This document shows, one piece after another, positions 55,369 to 63,587 of a stretch of 64,000 bases of DNA. This DNA is from Streptomyces sp. TRM68367 (GTDB lineage Bacteria > Actinomycetota > Actinomycetes > Streptomycetales > Streptomycetaceae): positions 1-64,000 of the forward strand of contig NZ_JACTVI010000019.1 of NCBI RefSeq assembly GCF_014495685.1, written 5' to 3'. The translations under genes were made by a program, and so were the position numbers. Under the pieces are notes generated by a model. The model was given only the letters and a program-made list of their open reading frames with translations. It had not been told where the DNA came from and did not search any database. Position 1 is the stretch's first letter, and every line of letters begins with the position of its first letter.

Positions 55369-55947
55369 TCAGCGAATGTTCCACTCCCGGCCGGTGTCGA
55401 TGCGCCGCCACTCCGCGGCCCACTGGGCGAGGCGGCGGCGTTCCAGCCCCCAGCGCGCCACGCGTACGGTGCCCAGGGCCGCGGCGCTCGCGCCCGCGCC
55501 CGCCAGGACGGCTCCGGAGACCGCGTGCAGCACGGTCTCGCCGGGGGTCAGGGGCTCGGCGGCGATCTGCCCTCTGCCGTCCGTCCAGACGGTGACGGTG
55601 CTGCCGGCCGGTGTCCTGGCGGGCACCCTGGCGTCGTCGGTGTGCTGCGCGCCGTCCGGCGCGGCCCACCGCACCGCGGCCCACACCCGGTCGTCGGCCG
55701 CCGCGCGTGCGGGCTGGTCCTCCGCGTCCTCGACGAGTACGGCGGCGACCTGGTGCCGCTCCGCCCGCTGCTGCTCTGCGGCACGCTCGACCGCACCCGC
55801 CGCGACCAGCCCCGTCAGCAGGCCGGCCAGCACGGCAACCGCCCATCCCACGAGCATGATCCAGGCTTCGATGACGTCGCTGCGCCGCCTGAGCGGGTTG
55901 CGCCGCCACCGCCACAGCCGCACGCTCTGACACCGTGACGCAGCCAT
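55369..55947 (-). CDS. Rv1733c-like two-helix membrane protein
   Basis: A 192-residue protein. ATG 55947 follows AGGGGG. Near the N-terminus is LWRWRRNPLRRRSDVIEAW, the signature of Rv1733c-type actinobacterial membrane proteins, then helix 1 (about 32-54), an extracytoplasmic beta-like loop (VPARTPAGSTVTVWTDGRGQ), helix 2 (about 140-160) and a short basic tail. In mycobacteria the homologue is a dormancy-regulon antigen. In Streptomyces the role is unknown. Confidence 0.82.
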   Translation of the reverse strand: MAASRCQSVRLWRWRRNPLRRRSDVIEAWIMLVGWAVAVLAGLLTGLVAAGAVERAAEQQRAERHQVAAVLVEDAEDQPARAAADDRVWAAVRWAAPDGAQHTDDARVPARTPAGSTVTVWTDGRGQIAAEPLTPGETVLHAVSGAVLAGAGASAAALGTVRVARWGLERRRLAQWAAEWRRIDTGREWNIR

Positions 55948-56161
55948 CGGCCGACACCCCCTAAAGAGCACCGACAGCACACTTCCAGTGTGCGCCCGAT
56001 GACCGGGCCGTGTCCTGACGTGACAGCGTGCGGTCCCGTCACAGGTGGAGTGTGGCGGACATCACATAAGCAATTGTGCAAAATTCAAGGCTCTTCAATG
56101 ACGGTTTCGCGTTGGGCGTCCGTAATTCCTGGCGTACGGACCGCTCGTGTCAGGAGGCCCC

Positions 56162-56911
56162 ATGCCCGTCGTCTCGCGCAAGTCGGTGGGAAGCGTCGTC
56201 ACCTTCGGTGCGCTCACGCTCACCGTCACCGCGCTCGCCTTCCCCGCCATGCTCGGGATCGAGAAGACCAGCGGCGGACAGGACCGCATCATCGCCAATC
56301 CCCCCTCCGGCGCGGTCACCGAAGCCGACCGCGACTTCGTCGTCAAGGTCCGCGCCGCCGGCCTGTGGGAGTACCCGCTCGGCGAGATGGTCATGGCCCG
56401 CGGCACCACCCCCAAGATGAAGGAGGCCGGCGAACACCTCGTCGTCGGCCACGCCGGCCTCGACGCCCTGTGCCGCAAGATCGCCCCCCAGCTGAACATC
56501 ACCCTGCCCAACCAGGCCTCCCCGCAGCAGCAGCAGTTCGTCGCCACCGTCGACGCCAAGTCCGGCAAGGCGTTCGACTCCACCGCCGTGAACATCATGC
56601 GGGTGACGCACGGGCAGATCTTCCCGACCATCGCCAAGATCCGCGCCTCCACCAGGAACACCCTGGTCCGCCAGCTCGCCGACCTCGCCAACGACACCGT
56701 CCTGGACCACATCACCGTCCTGGAGAACACCGGCATGGTCAATCACGAGCAGGTCAACAACGAACAGACCCTCCCCCCGAAGCTCCCCAGGGAACAGCTC
56801 ACCCCGCCCCCGCCCCAGCCCGGCACCCCCGTCACCGTCCTCAAGCCCCGCCCCGACCTCGACGTCGTCACCAGCTCCCCGAGCCCGGCCCCGTCACCCA
56901 ACGCCGGCTGA
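56162..56911 (+). CDS. DUF4142 family exported protein
   Basis: A 249-residue protein. ATG 56162 has AGGAGG 4 bases upstream. An N-terminal signal/anchor (about 13-33, TFGALTLTVTALAFPAML) precedes a helical DUF4142 domain (VTEADRDFVVKVRAAGLWEYPLGEMVMARG, MRVTHGQIFPTIAKIRASTRN, DHITVLENTGMV) related to ferritin-like bundles. A Pro-rich tail closes it. DUF4142 proteins are periplasmic or surface helical bundles of unknown function. The 200 bases that follow hold only a weak minus-strand frame (56912-57082). Confidence 0.82.
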   Translation: MPVVSRKSVGSVVTFGALTLTVTALAFPAMLGIEKTSGGQDRIIANPPSGAVTEADRDFVVKVRAAGLWEYPLGEMVMARGTTPKMKEAGEHLVVGHAGLDALCRKIAPQLNITLPNQASPQQQQFVATVDAKSGKAFDSTAVNIMRVTHGQIFPTIAKIRASTRNTLVRQLADLANDTVLDHITVLENTGMVNHEQVNNEQTLPPKLPREQLTPPPPQPGTPVTVLKPRPDLDVVTSSPSPAPSPNAG

Positions 56912-57112
56912 TCAGAGGGACGCGGGCCACTCGGTCCGCTCGCGCACGATGGCCCGGGTCAGGCGCCCGCCGGGGGCCAGGAGTGTCACCACCCGGTGCC
57001 TCTGCACCTCGCGTACTTCCAGGTGGAGACCAGGAACGGCCGGGCGCCGCGCGCGGGCGACGGCAGCTGGGAGGATGGCCAACTTCCGTGTGGTGCGAGG
57101 CGTTTGACCGGC

Positions 57113-57871
57113 CTACTCCCGGCCGACGCGGACGACCGCCACCGTGATGTTGTCGGGGCCGCCCGCCTCGATGGCGGCCTTCCACAGTTCGAAGGCGGCC
57201 CGGCCGTCGTCGTGTTCGCGCAGCACCTTGTCGAGGACGTCCGTGGGGAGCGGGTCCGTGAGGCCGTCGGTGCAGATGAGGTAGCGGTCTCCGGAGGACA
57301 GGGACTCGGTGGTCACGTGCGGGCGGACCTCGCGGTGGGTGGGTGAGCCGCCCAGGCACTGGGTGACGACGGACGTGGCGCGCCGGCCGGGCTCCAGTGG
57401 CAGGCTGTCGTCAGTGCTGACCTGGCTGAGTCCGTCGGGGGACGCCCGGTAGACCCGGCTGTCGCCGACGTTGAACACCATGAGATTCTCGGGCTGGACG
57501 ACGACGCCCGCGACGGTCGTGCCCATGGCGGCGAGTTCGCCGCCCTCGTCGCCGCCGGCCGCGTCGTACACGGCGCGGTTGCAGGCGTGCAGGGCGCCGC
57601 GGACGGCCTCCTCGCCGCTCAGGGCGGGGCCGATGGCAGCGATCCGGCGGGCGACCAGGGCGCTGGCCACCTCGCCGCCGGGATGCCCGCCGAGTCCGTC
57701 GGCGACGGCGACGACGAGGGGTGTGCCGAGCGGGAAGGCCAGGGTCTGCGGGTTCTCGGTGACGGTGGCGCACAGGGTCCACGGTCCGGCGACGAGGCTG
57801 TCCTCGTTGCGTTCGCGGAGCAGGCCGGGGTGGCTCAGCGCGCTGACGGCGACGTACGGCACGCGCCCCAC
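57113..57871 (-). CDS. PPM-family Ser/Thr protein phosphatase (PstP/Stp-like)
   Basis: A 252-residue soluble enzyme. GTG 57871 follows GAGGG by 6 bases. The metal-binding and PPM motifs are complete: RNEDSL, VAVADGLGGHPGGEVAS, MGTTVAGVVV, NVGDSRVYR, ICTDGLTDPL and GGPDNITVAVV. It needs Mn or Mg and dephosphorylates Ser/Thr residues, usually opposing Pkn kinases. No kinase gene is adjacent. It is monocistronic. Confidence 0.92.
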   Translation of the reverse strand: MGRVPYVAVSALSHPGLLRERNEDSLVAGPWTLCATVTENPQTLAFPLGTPLVVAVADGLGGHPGGEVASALVARRIAAIGPALSGEEAVRGALHACNRAVYDAAGGDEGGELAAMGTTVAGVVVQPENLMVFNVGDSRVYRASPDGLSQVSTDDSLPLEPGRRATSVVTQCLGGSPTHREVRPHVTTESLSSGDRYLICTDGLTDPLPTDVLDKVLREHDDGRAAFELWKAAIEAGGPDNITVAVVRVGRE

Positions 57872-58764
57872 CGCCTTCCCTCACCGGGACGGGGCTTCCC
57901 CTGCCAGTCTAGGTGCGGTCGAAGGAGCGGGCCGGGGCGTGGGAGACCCCGGCGCGGGCCATGCGAGCGCGGTGGCCGGCCGATGCCGGTGCAGCCGCCG
58001 GTGACGACCGTACCGGTGAGATTCACGCTCACCCGCCCTCCTCGGCGAGGTCGGCCGTCCGGGACCTGCGTCATCGCCGTCGGGACTCGTCTTAGGCCAC
58101 CTCGGGCAGGTGAGCGGCGGATCAGCGCGGCGGCCCTGACCCACACCGCGGACACCGCGACCTCCACGGCCACGGCCGCACGGTCGCCGAAACGGCCCGC
58201 CGCGTTTCGCTGACGCCACCCGAAGGCATCCGGCACAGGACCGGAGGCCCGGCACGCGCCGGCCAGGACCCGAAGATCCGCCGAGCACCCCGCCCGGGGC
58301 ACCCGGAGACCCACGGCCGCTCACCCGCACACCAGGCACCCCGCAAGCACCCACCCACGCGCGCCGGAGCCGGCGGTCGCCCGTCCCGGCGGAGGTCGCG
58401 TCCCGCGACGTGGCGCCGGCGTGCGGAACTCGCGACTCCCCAGGTCACACCCGCGGAAAGCCCGACACCGCGGCGATGAGCGCACGCCACCGCCGGGAAC
58501 AGCGCGGGACGCCAAGACGCCACCCCAGCGGAGATACCCGCAGCCGCTGTCGGAGCCTGACCACGCCCCGGTGCCCCCGTGGCTGACCGCCCGGCGACCT
58601 GCCGGTCTTCGCCCGCGTTGCTCAGCCGCTGGTCCCGATTCGGCTCACGGACACCGTCCCGTCATGCCGGGAGGGGATGTTTCCGCCGTCCCTCTCCCCC
58701 GCTCGCCCTGTGTCCGGCCGCCGCCCCCACCGCGTGGTCGTGACGCGGAAAGTCGACGTGTGCC
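57872..58764. other. 893-base region with no intact gene
   Basis: Apart from a short SDR-like remnant on the minus strand (about 57930-58032), I see no supported gene. Frames here have poor codon preference, no ribosome sites and no recognisable product. The region probably results from gene decay. Confidence 0.4.
57930..58032 (-). pseudogene. N-terminal fragment of a short-chain dehydrogenase
   Basis: From GTG 58032 the minus strand reads VSVNLTGTVVTGGCTGIGR, the start and NAD-binding glycine motif (GGxTGIGR) of an SDR. The next conserved residues (ATALA) are in another frame, and the homology ends within about 15 codons. Only the first nucleotide-binding strand and turn remain. Confidence 0.38.
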
Positions 58765-59760
58765 GTGGCTCTGGTTCCGCTCGCCGACCTCCCCGGCCGG
58801 CTGTCCGCTCCCGTCCGCTCCCCCGCCGCCGCCCGGACCGCGCGCCGGGCGCTGGCCCTGCTCCCGCTGCTGCTGATCGGTGCCTGGGCGGTGTACGACT
58901 GGCCCACCGTGCGCGCCGGCGCCGCCCGGCTGGCCGCCGCCGATCCCGGGTGGCTGCTCGCGGGGCTGTGCTTCACCGGCCTCGGCTGGGTGGCCGCGGC
59001 TTGCGTACGGCAGGGCGCGATTCCGGAGCGGCTGCCGCCGGGGCCGCTGCTCGCCTCCCAGTTCGCCGCGGGCGCCGCCAACCACGTCCTGCCCGCGAGC
59101 ATCGGAGCCCACGCGGTCACCCTGCGCTTCCTGCAGCGCCACGGGGTCTCCCTCACCCGGGCCACGTCCTCGCTCGCCCTGTACTCCCTGGTCAAACCGC
59201 TCGCGAAGACGCTCGTCCTGCTCGTCTTCCTCGTGGCGTTCCCGGACCTGCTGCGGCTCGGCGAACTCGTCCCGGACGGGCGGACGGTGGCCATGGCCGC
59301 CGGGTGCGCGGCGGCCGGTATCGCCGCGGCCGGCCTGCTCCTGGCCGCCGTACGCCCGCTGCGCCGCCCGGTCCTGGACTTTCTGCGCACCGCCCTGGCC
59401 GACGCGCGGCTGCTGCACACCCGGCCCAGCCGGGTCCTCGCCCTGTGGGGCGGGGCGGCGGCCACCCCGCTGCTGCAGGCGAGCGTGATCGCCTCGGTGG
59501 GTTTCTCGCTCGGCCTGCCACTGTCCTGGACGCAGGTCGTCCTCGCGCTCCTGGTCGCCAGCACGGCGGCCGGCGCCGTGCCCGCGCCGGGCGGTATCGG
59601 GCCCGTGGACGCGGCGCTGGTGTTCACCATGGCCGCGTTCGGTGCCCCCGTGGACCTGGCCACGACCACCGTCGTCGGCTTCCGCGTCCTGACGGTCTGG
59701 GTCCCCCTGCTGCCGGGCGCGCTCATGCTCTCCCTGCTGGTCCAGCGCAATGTTCTGTGA
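58765..59760 (+). CDS. Lysylphosphatidylglycerol-synthase-TM / UPF0104 membrane protein
   Basis: A 331-residue protein. GTG 58765 is the best start and its ribosome site is weak. About seven to eight helices carry the family pattern, including QFAAGAANHVLPASIGAHAV, LALYSLVKPLAKTLVLL and PAPGGIGPVDAALVFTM. This is the flippase-like membrane part of MprF enzymes without the aminoacyltransferase domain. Stand-alone members are thought to move lipids or polyprenyl-linked sugars. It ends 137 bases before the lower-GC ATP-grasp module. Confidence 0.82.
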   Translation: MALVPLADLPGRLSAPVRSPAAARTARRALALLPLLLIGAWAVYDWPTVRAGAARLAAADPGWLLAGLCFTGLGWVAAACVRQGAIPERLPPGPLLASQFAAGAANHVLPASIGAHAVTLRFLQRHGVSLTRATSSLALYSLVKPLAKTLVLLVFLVAFPDLLRLGELVPDGRTVAMAAGCAAAGIAAAGLLLAAVRPLRRPVLDFLRTALADARLLHTRPSRVLALWGGAAATPLLQASVIASVGFSLGLPLSWTQVVLALLVASTAAGAVPAPGGIGPVDAALVFTMAAFGAPVDLATTTVVGFRVLTVWVPLLPGALMLSLLVQRNVL

Positions 59761-59897
59761 GCCGGCCCAGTGCCACCACCGCTACCGGGGCGGCTGGTGG
59801 GTGCCGCGTCACACCACGCGGGGTGTTTGGGTGCTGTGGTCAGGGCTATTCGGACTGTGCCGGGTACAGGAGTGGGGGGTCCGGCGAGGAGGTTCGG

Positions 59898-61202
59898 ATG
59901 GCGTCCGTAAATATTTTTGTGCTGGGTCTCGACGACAAGAACCTTGAAATCCTGCGGGGTCTGCCAGGTGCTGCCGATTATCACTATCTTTCGCTGCTGA
60001 GCCGGGATGAATTGCAATTCAGCGATACCCCGGTCTCCGGTCTGCTCCACAAGGCGGAGCGGCAATTGGAGGCGTTCCGGGGAAGCATCGATGCGATTGT
60101 GGGCTACTGGGATTTCCCGGTGAGTATGATGGTGCCGATTCTGTGCCGTCGTTTCGGGCTGCGAAGTTCAAGTCTCGAAGCGGTGGTGAAATGTGAGCAC
60201 AAGTATTGGAGCAGGCTTGAGCAGCAGAAGGTGATTGTTGAGTATCCCCGCTTTGCATTGCTTGACCCGGCCGGCCCTGTCCGGCCGCCGGAGGGCTTGC
60301 GGTATCCGATGTGGGTGAAGCCGGTCAAGTCTTATGCTTCTCAGCTCGCGTTCCGGGCGGAGGATGATGCGCAGCTTGCTGCGGCACTTGCTGAGATCAG
60401 GGAGGGCATCGACCGGATCGGCAAACCGTTCGAGTACATTCTCCGGCAGTTGGATCTCCCGCCTGAGATTGCCGAGGCCGGAGGGCGGACGTGTCTGGTG
60501 GAGGAGGAGCTTTCCGGTACTCGGGCGACGGCGGAGGGTTACAGTAGCGATGGCCGGATCGACATTTACGGAGTCGTAGATTCCCTCACCTACCCGGGTA
60601 CTCCGAGTTTCCTGCGCTATCAGTACCCTTCGGCGCTGCCACCGCACATTCTGCGGCGGATGGAGGACCTGTCGAAACGGGTGATCACTCAGATCGGGCT
60701 GGACAACTCGACGTTCTGTATCGAGTTCTTCTGCCGTCCGGAGAGGACGGGGAGTGGGGAGATCACTCTCTTGGAGGTCAATCCGCGGCATTCGCAGTCG
60801 CATGCCGAGTTGTTCCGGGAAGTTGACGGGGTTCCGAACCACCATTGCATGATCAGTCTTGCGCTGGGAAAAGACCCCCGCCTGCCTCGTCGTCAGGGTC
60901 CTTACGCACTTGCGGCAAAGTGTTTCCTGCGCCGTTTCCATGATGGTCGGGTTCTGCACCGGGCCGGGGCGGAGGAAATCGACCGTATACGGCGGGAAAT
61001 TCCTGGAGTGGATGTGGTCCCAGTGGTTGACGAAGGGATGCGGCTGTCCCAGGTGCCCCAGGCGCATGACAGTTATAGCTATGAACTTGCCCATGTATAT
61101 GTGGCGGCTTTTGATGAAAGGGAGCTGCAGCACAAGTACGACCGGTGTGTGGCGGCTCTCGACTTCCGTTTCGAGGAGGAGGGTGCGTTATGCGCGAGGT
61201 AG
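59898..61202 (+). CDS. ATP-grasp ligase with a TTA codon, in a lower-GC module
   Basis: A 434-residue protein. ATG 59898 follows GAGGAGG. The ATP-grasp fold shows K141 in MWVKPVKSYASQ, VEEELSGTRATAEGYSSDGR, and the metal ligands E276 (CIEFFC), E293 and N295 in LLEVNPRHSQS. Such enzymes activate a carboxylate as acyl phosphate and join it to an amine or thiol. Base composition is visibly lower in G/C than all neighbours, with T-ending codons throughout, suggesting acquisition. Codon 431 is TTA (61188-61190), the only one in the gene. It overlaps the following hydrolase gene by 13 bases. Substrates are unknown. Confidence 0.85.
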   Translation: MASVNIFVLGLDDKNLEILRGLPGAADYHYLSLLSRDELQFSDTPVSGLLHKAERQLEAFRGSIDAIVGYWDFPVSMMVPILCRRFGLRSSSLEAVVKCEHKYWSRLEQQKVIVEYPRFALLDPAGPVRPPEGLRYPMWVKPVKSYASQLAFRAEDDAQLAAALAEIREGIDRIGKPFEYILRQLDLPPEIAEAGGRTCLVEEELSGTRATAEGYSSDGRIDIYGVVDSLTYPGTPSFLRYQYPSALPPHILRRMEDLSKRVITQIGLDNSTFCIEFFCRPERTGSGEITLLEVNPRHSQSHAELFREVDGVPNHHCMISLALGKDPRLPRRQGPYALAAKCFLRRFHDGRVLHRAGAEEIDRIRREIPGVDVVPVVDEGMRLSQVPQAHDSYSYELAHVYVAAFDERELQHKYDRCVAALDFRFEEEGALCAR

Positions 61203-63214
61203 CCGCACTGCCGTACACGGTCAGACAGGACGAGCATCTGTGGATTCCGTTGTCGGACGGCACCCGGCTGGCGGCCCGTATATGGCGCCCGGTGTCGGCA
61301 GACAACGATCCCGTGCCGGCCGTTCTGGAGTACATCCCCTACCGCAAGCGGGACCTGACCGCGGTCCGGGATTCGATCAACCACCCCTACATGGCAGGGC
61401 ACGGATACGCCTGTGCCCGGGTCGATCTGCGCGGTACCGGCGAATCCGAGGGGGTGCTCACCGACGAATACCTGGATCAGGAACTCCGCGACGCCGAAGA
61501 AGTGCTCGCCTGGCTCGCCGAACAGCCCTGGTGCGACGGGCGGACCGGCATGATGGGAATCTCCTGGGGCGGCTTCAATGCCCTGCAGGTCGCCGCCCGG
61601 CAGCCGCCGAGCCTGCGCGCCATCGTCATCGTCTCGTTCACCGACGACCGCTACGCCGACGACATGCATTTCATGGGCGGCTGCTTGCTTTCGGACAACG
61701 TCTCCGAGGCATCGACGATGTTCGCTCACACCTCCTGCCCGCCCGACCCGGCGCTGGTCGGCGAGCGCTGGCGGGACATGTGGCTGCAACGTCTTGAGGG
61801 CAGCGGCCTGTGGCTGCACGAGTGGCTGAAGCACCAGCGGCGGGACGACTACTGGCGGCACGGCTCGGTCAGCGAGAACTACCAGGCGGTGCGATGCCCC
61901 GTCTTCGGCGTCAGCGGCTGGGCCGACGGGTATTCCAACAGCGTCTTCCGGTTGATGGAGCACCTGGACGTGCCCCGCAAGGGGCTGATCGGCCCGTGGT
62001 CGCACAAGTACCCGCACCTGGGCAAGCCGGGGCCTGCGATCGGGTTTCTGCAGGAAGTCGTGCGCTGGTGGGACCGGTGGCTCAAGGACATCGACAACGG
62101 TGTGATGGACGAGCCGATGCTGCGCGTATGGATGCAGGACAGCATGCCGCCCTCCACCGCATACGCCGAGCGCCCGGGTCACTGGGTCGGTGAGCCCTCG
62201 TGGCCTTCCCCGCACACCCGCCCGTACGAACTTCCGCTGGGAGACCATCGGCTCGCCATGCCGCAGGAGGAGGTCGAGGAGCTGGAGTTGCGTGTGGAGT
62301 CACCGCTGTCGGTGGGGCAGTTCGCCGGTAAGTGGTGCTCCTACAGCGCGCCGCCCGATCTGCCGTACGACCAGCGGGAGGAGGACGGCGGTTCACTGGT
62401 GTTCAACACCGACGTGCTCGACGAGCACTGGAAGATCCTGGGTGGCCCTGTCGCACACCTGGAGATCGCGGTCAGTGAACCTGTCGCGATGGTCGCCGCC
62501 CGACTCTCCGACGTGGCCCCCGACGGCCGATCGACGCGGGTCACGTTCGGGATGCTGAACCTCACCCACCGCGACAGCGATGAAACTCCCGAGCCGCTGG
62601 TCCCCGAGCGCCGCTACCAGGTGGACATTCCGCTGAACGGAGTGGCGCAGGATTTTCCCCCGGGTCACCGCATCCGGCTGTCGCTTTCCACGTCCTATTG
62701 GCCGCTGGCCTGGCCCCCGCCTCGGCCGGCACGGCTGTGCGTGTTCACCGGCGCCAGTCGGCTGCTGCTTCCGGTACGCCCGGCCGCCGAGCCCGAGGAG
62801 GTCACGCTGCGTCCCTTCGACGAGCCGGAGGGCGCGCCGCCGGTCACTGCCACGCAGGTCCGCCCGGGCGAGGAGCGGTGGACGGTCTCGCGGGACCTCG
62901 TGGACTATCACTCAGAGCTGCAGGTAGTGAAGGACAGCGGGGTCGTGCGCTTCGAGGACCACGGCCTGGAGGTGGGGCGCCACGTCTATCAGCGCTACGG
63001 CTGGGTGGCGGACGACTTCGAGTCGGTGTGGGGCGAGGTGGAGTCGACCATGACTTTCCGCAGAGGCGACTGGCACGTACGTACCGTGACCCGCACGGTC
63101 CTGTCCTGCTCCCACCGGGAGTTCCAGTTGCACGCACAACTGGATGGCTACGAGGGCCATCGCAGGACCTACTCCCACAACTGGCATCACACGATCCCCC
63201 GTGACCATGTGTGA
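61190..63214 (+). CDS. CocE/NonD family (peptidase S15-like) alpha/beta hydrolase with an extra C-terminal domain
   Basis: A 674-residue protein. ATG 61190 follows an AGGAGG-rich stretch. The triad is readable as S125 (GISWGG), D246 (GWADGYSN) and H272 (GPWSHKYPH). The S15 cap and C-terminal jelly-roll (LVFNTDVLDEHWKILGGPVA, TRVTFGMLNLTHRD) follow. Residues about 555-674 form an additional beta-rich part ending HNWHHTIPRDHV that typical CocE enzymes lack. The family cleaves amides or esters, including X-Pro peptides and acyl esters. Translational coupling to the ATP-grasp enzyme suggests that one makes and the other trims or hydrolyses the same acyl/peptide product. No signal peptide is present. 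Confidence 0.87.
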   Translation: MREVAALPYTVRQDEHLWIPLSDGTRLAARIWRPVSADNDPVPAVLEYIPYRKRDLTAVRDSINHPYMAGHGYACARVDLRGTGESEGVLTDEYLDQELRDAEEVLAWLAEQPWCDGRTGMMGISWGGFNALQVAARQPPSLRAIVIVSFTDDRYADDMHFMGGCLLSDNVSEASTMFAHTSCPPDPALVGERWRDMWLQRLEGSGLWLHEWLKHQRRDDYWRHGSVSENYQAVRCPVFGVSGWADGYSNSVFRLMEHLDVPRKGLIGPWSHKYPHLGKPGPAIGFLQEVVRWWDRWLKDIDNGVMDEPMLRVWMQDSMPPSTAYAERPGHWVGEPSWPSPHTRPYELPLGDHRLAMPQEEVEELELRVESPLSVGQFAGKWCSYSAPPDLPYDQREEDGGSLVFNTDVLDEHWKILGGPVAHLEIAVSEPVAMVAARLSDVAPDGRSTRVTFGMLNLTHRDSDETPEPLVPERRYQVDIPLNGVAQDFPPGHRIRLSLSTSYWPLAWPPPRPARLCVFTGASRLLLPVRPAAEPEEVTLRPFDEPEGAPPVTATQVRPGEERWTVSRDLVDYHSELQVVKDSGVVRFEDHGLEVGRHVYQRYGWVADDFESVWGEVESTMTFRRGDWHVRTVTRTVLSCSHREFQLHAQLDGYEGHRRTYSHNWHHTIPRDHV

Positions 63215-63284
63215 GGCGCCCCCCGGTCGTGCCTGCGGCGGTTTCCGTTCAGGCCGATCACGACGGACGCGAAGGAGGCCCGTC

Positions 63285-63464
63285 ATGCAATCCGCAGCCT
63301 CGGATTACGACCACTGGCTGTACGCGCGTACCCCGTCGCAGGCCGAGGGGGAGCGCGACGAGCCGGGTGAGCGCAGTGCCGTGGAACAGCACCCGGACGT
63401 GCCCAGGACCGAACCATCTCAGGCGGAGGGCGAGCGGGAGGGCGACGTCCCGACGAGAGAGTGA
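63285..63464 (+). CDS. 59-residue acidic repeat peptide
   Basis: ATG 63285 has AAGGAGG 6 bases upstream, one of the best ribosome sites in the window, so translation is likely despite the short length. The product begins MQSAASDYDHWLYARTPSQA and contains PSQAEGERDEPGE and later PSQAEGEREGDVP, a 9-10 residue repeat rich in Glu. No signal peptide or helix is evident. It follows the hydrolase by 70 bases on the same strand and may be part of the operon. It could be a small regulatory protein, or a substrate of the ATP-grasp enzyme. The latter is speculation. Confidence 0.65.
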   Translation: MQSAASDYDHWLYARTPSQAEGERDEPGERSAVEQHPDVPRTEPSQAEGEREGDVPTRE

Positions 63465-63587
63465 GCCAGGTCGTACGGCGCCGAGGCGAGAGCCCCGGAT
63501 CGCATCGCGCTCCTCCGAAGTGGGCGGGAGGGGGCGGCCGTGCAGGCAGACGGCTGACGTCGCCTGTCTCCTTCACACCGGGATCGG

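Noticed and set aside
56912..57082. Minus-strand frame of about 56 codons ending RAIVRERTEWPASL
   Set aside because: It has reasonable codon use near its end but only a TTG start with no ribosome site. It may be a fragment, and evidence is insufficient to list it.
59898..63464. Calling the ATP-grasp module a graspetide cluster
   Set aside because: The peptide lacks the known leader and core repeats of graspetides, and the ATP-grasp motifs read by eye do not single out that subfamily. Kept as an open question.
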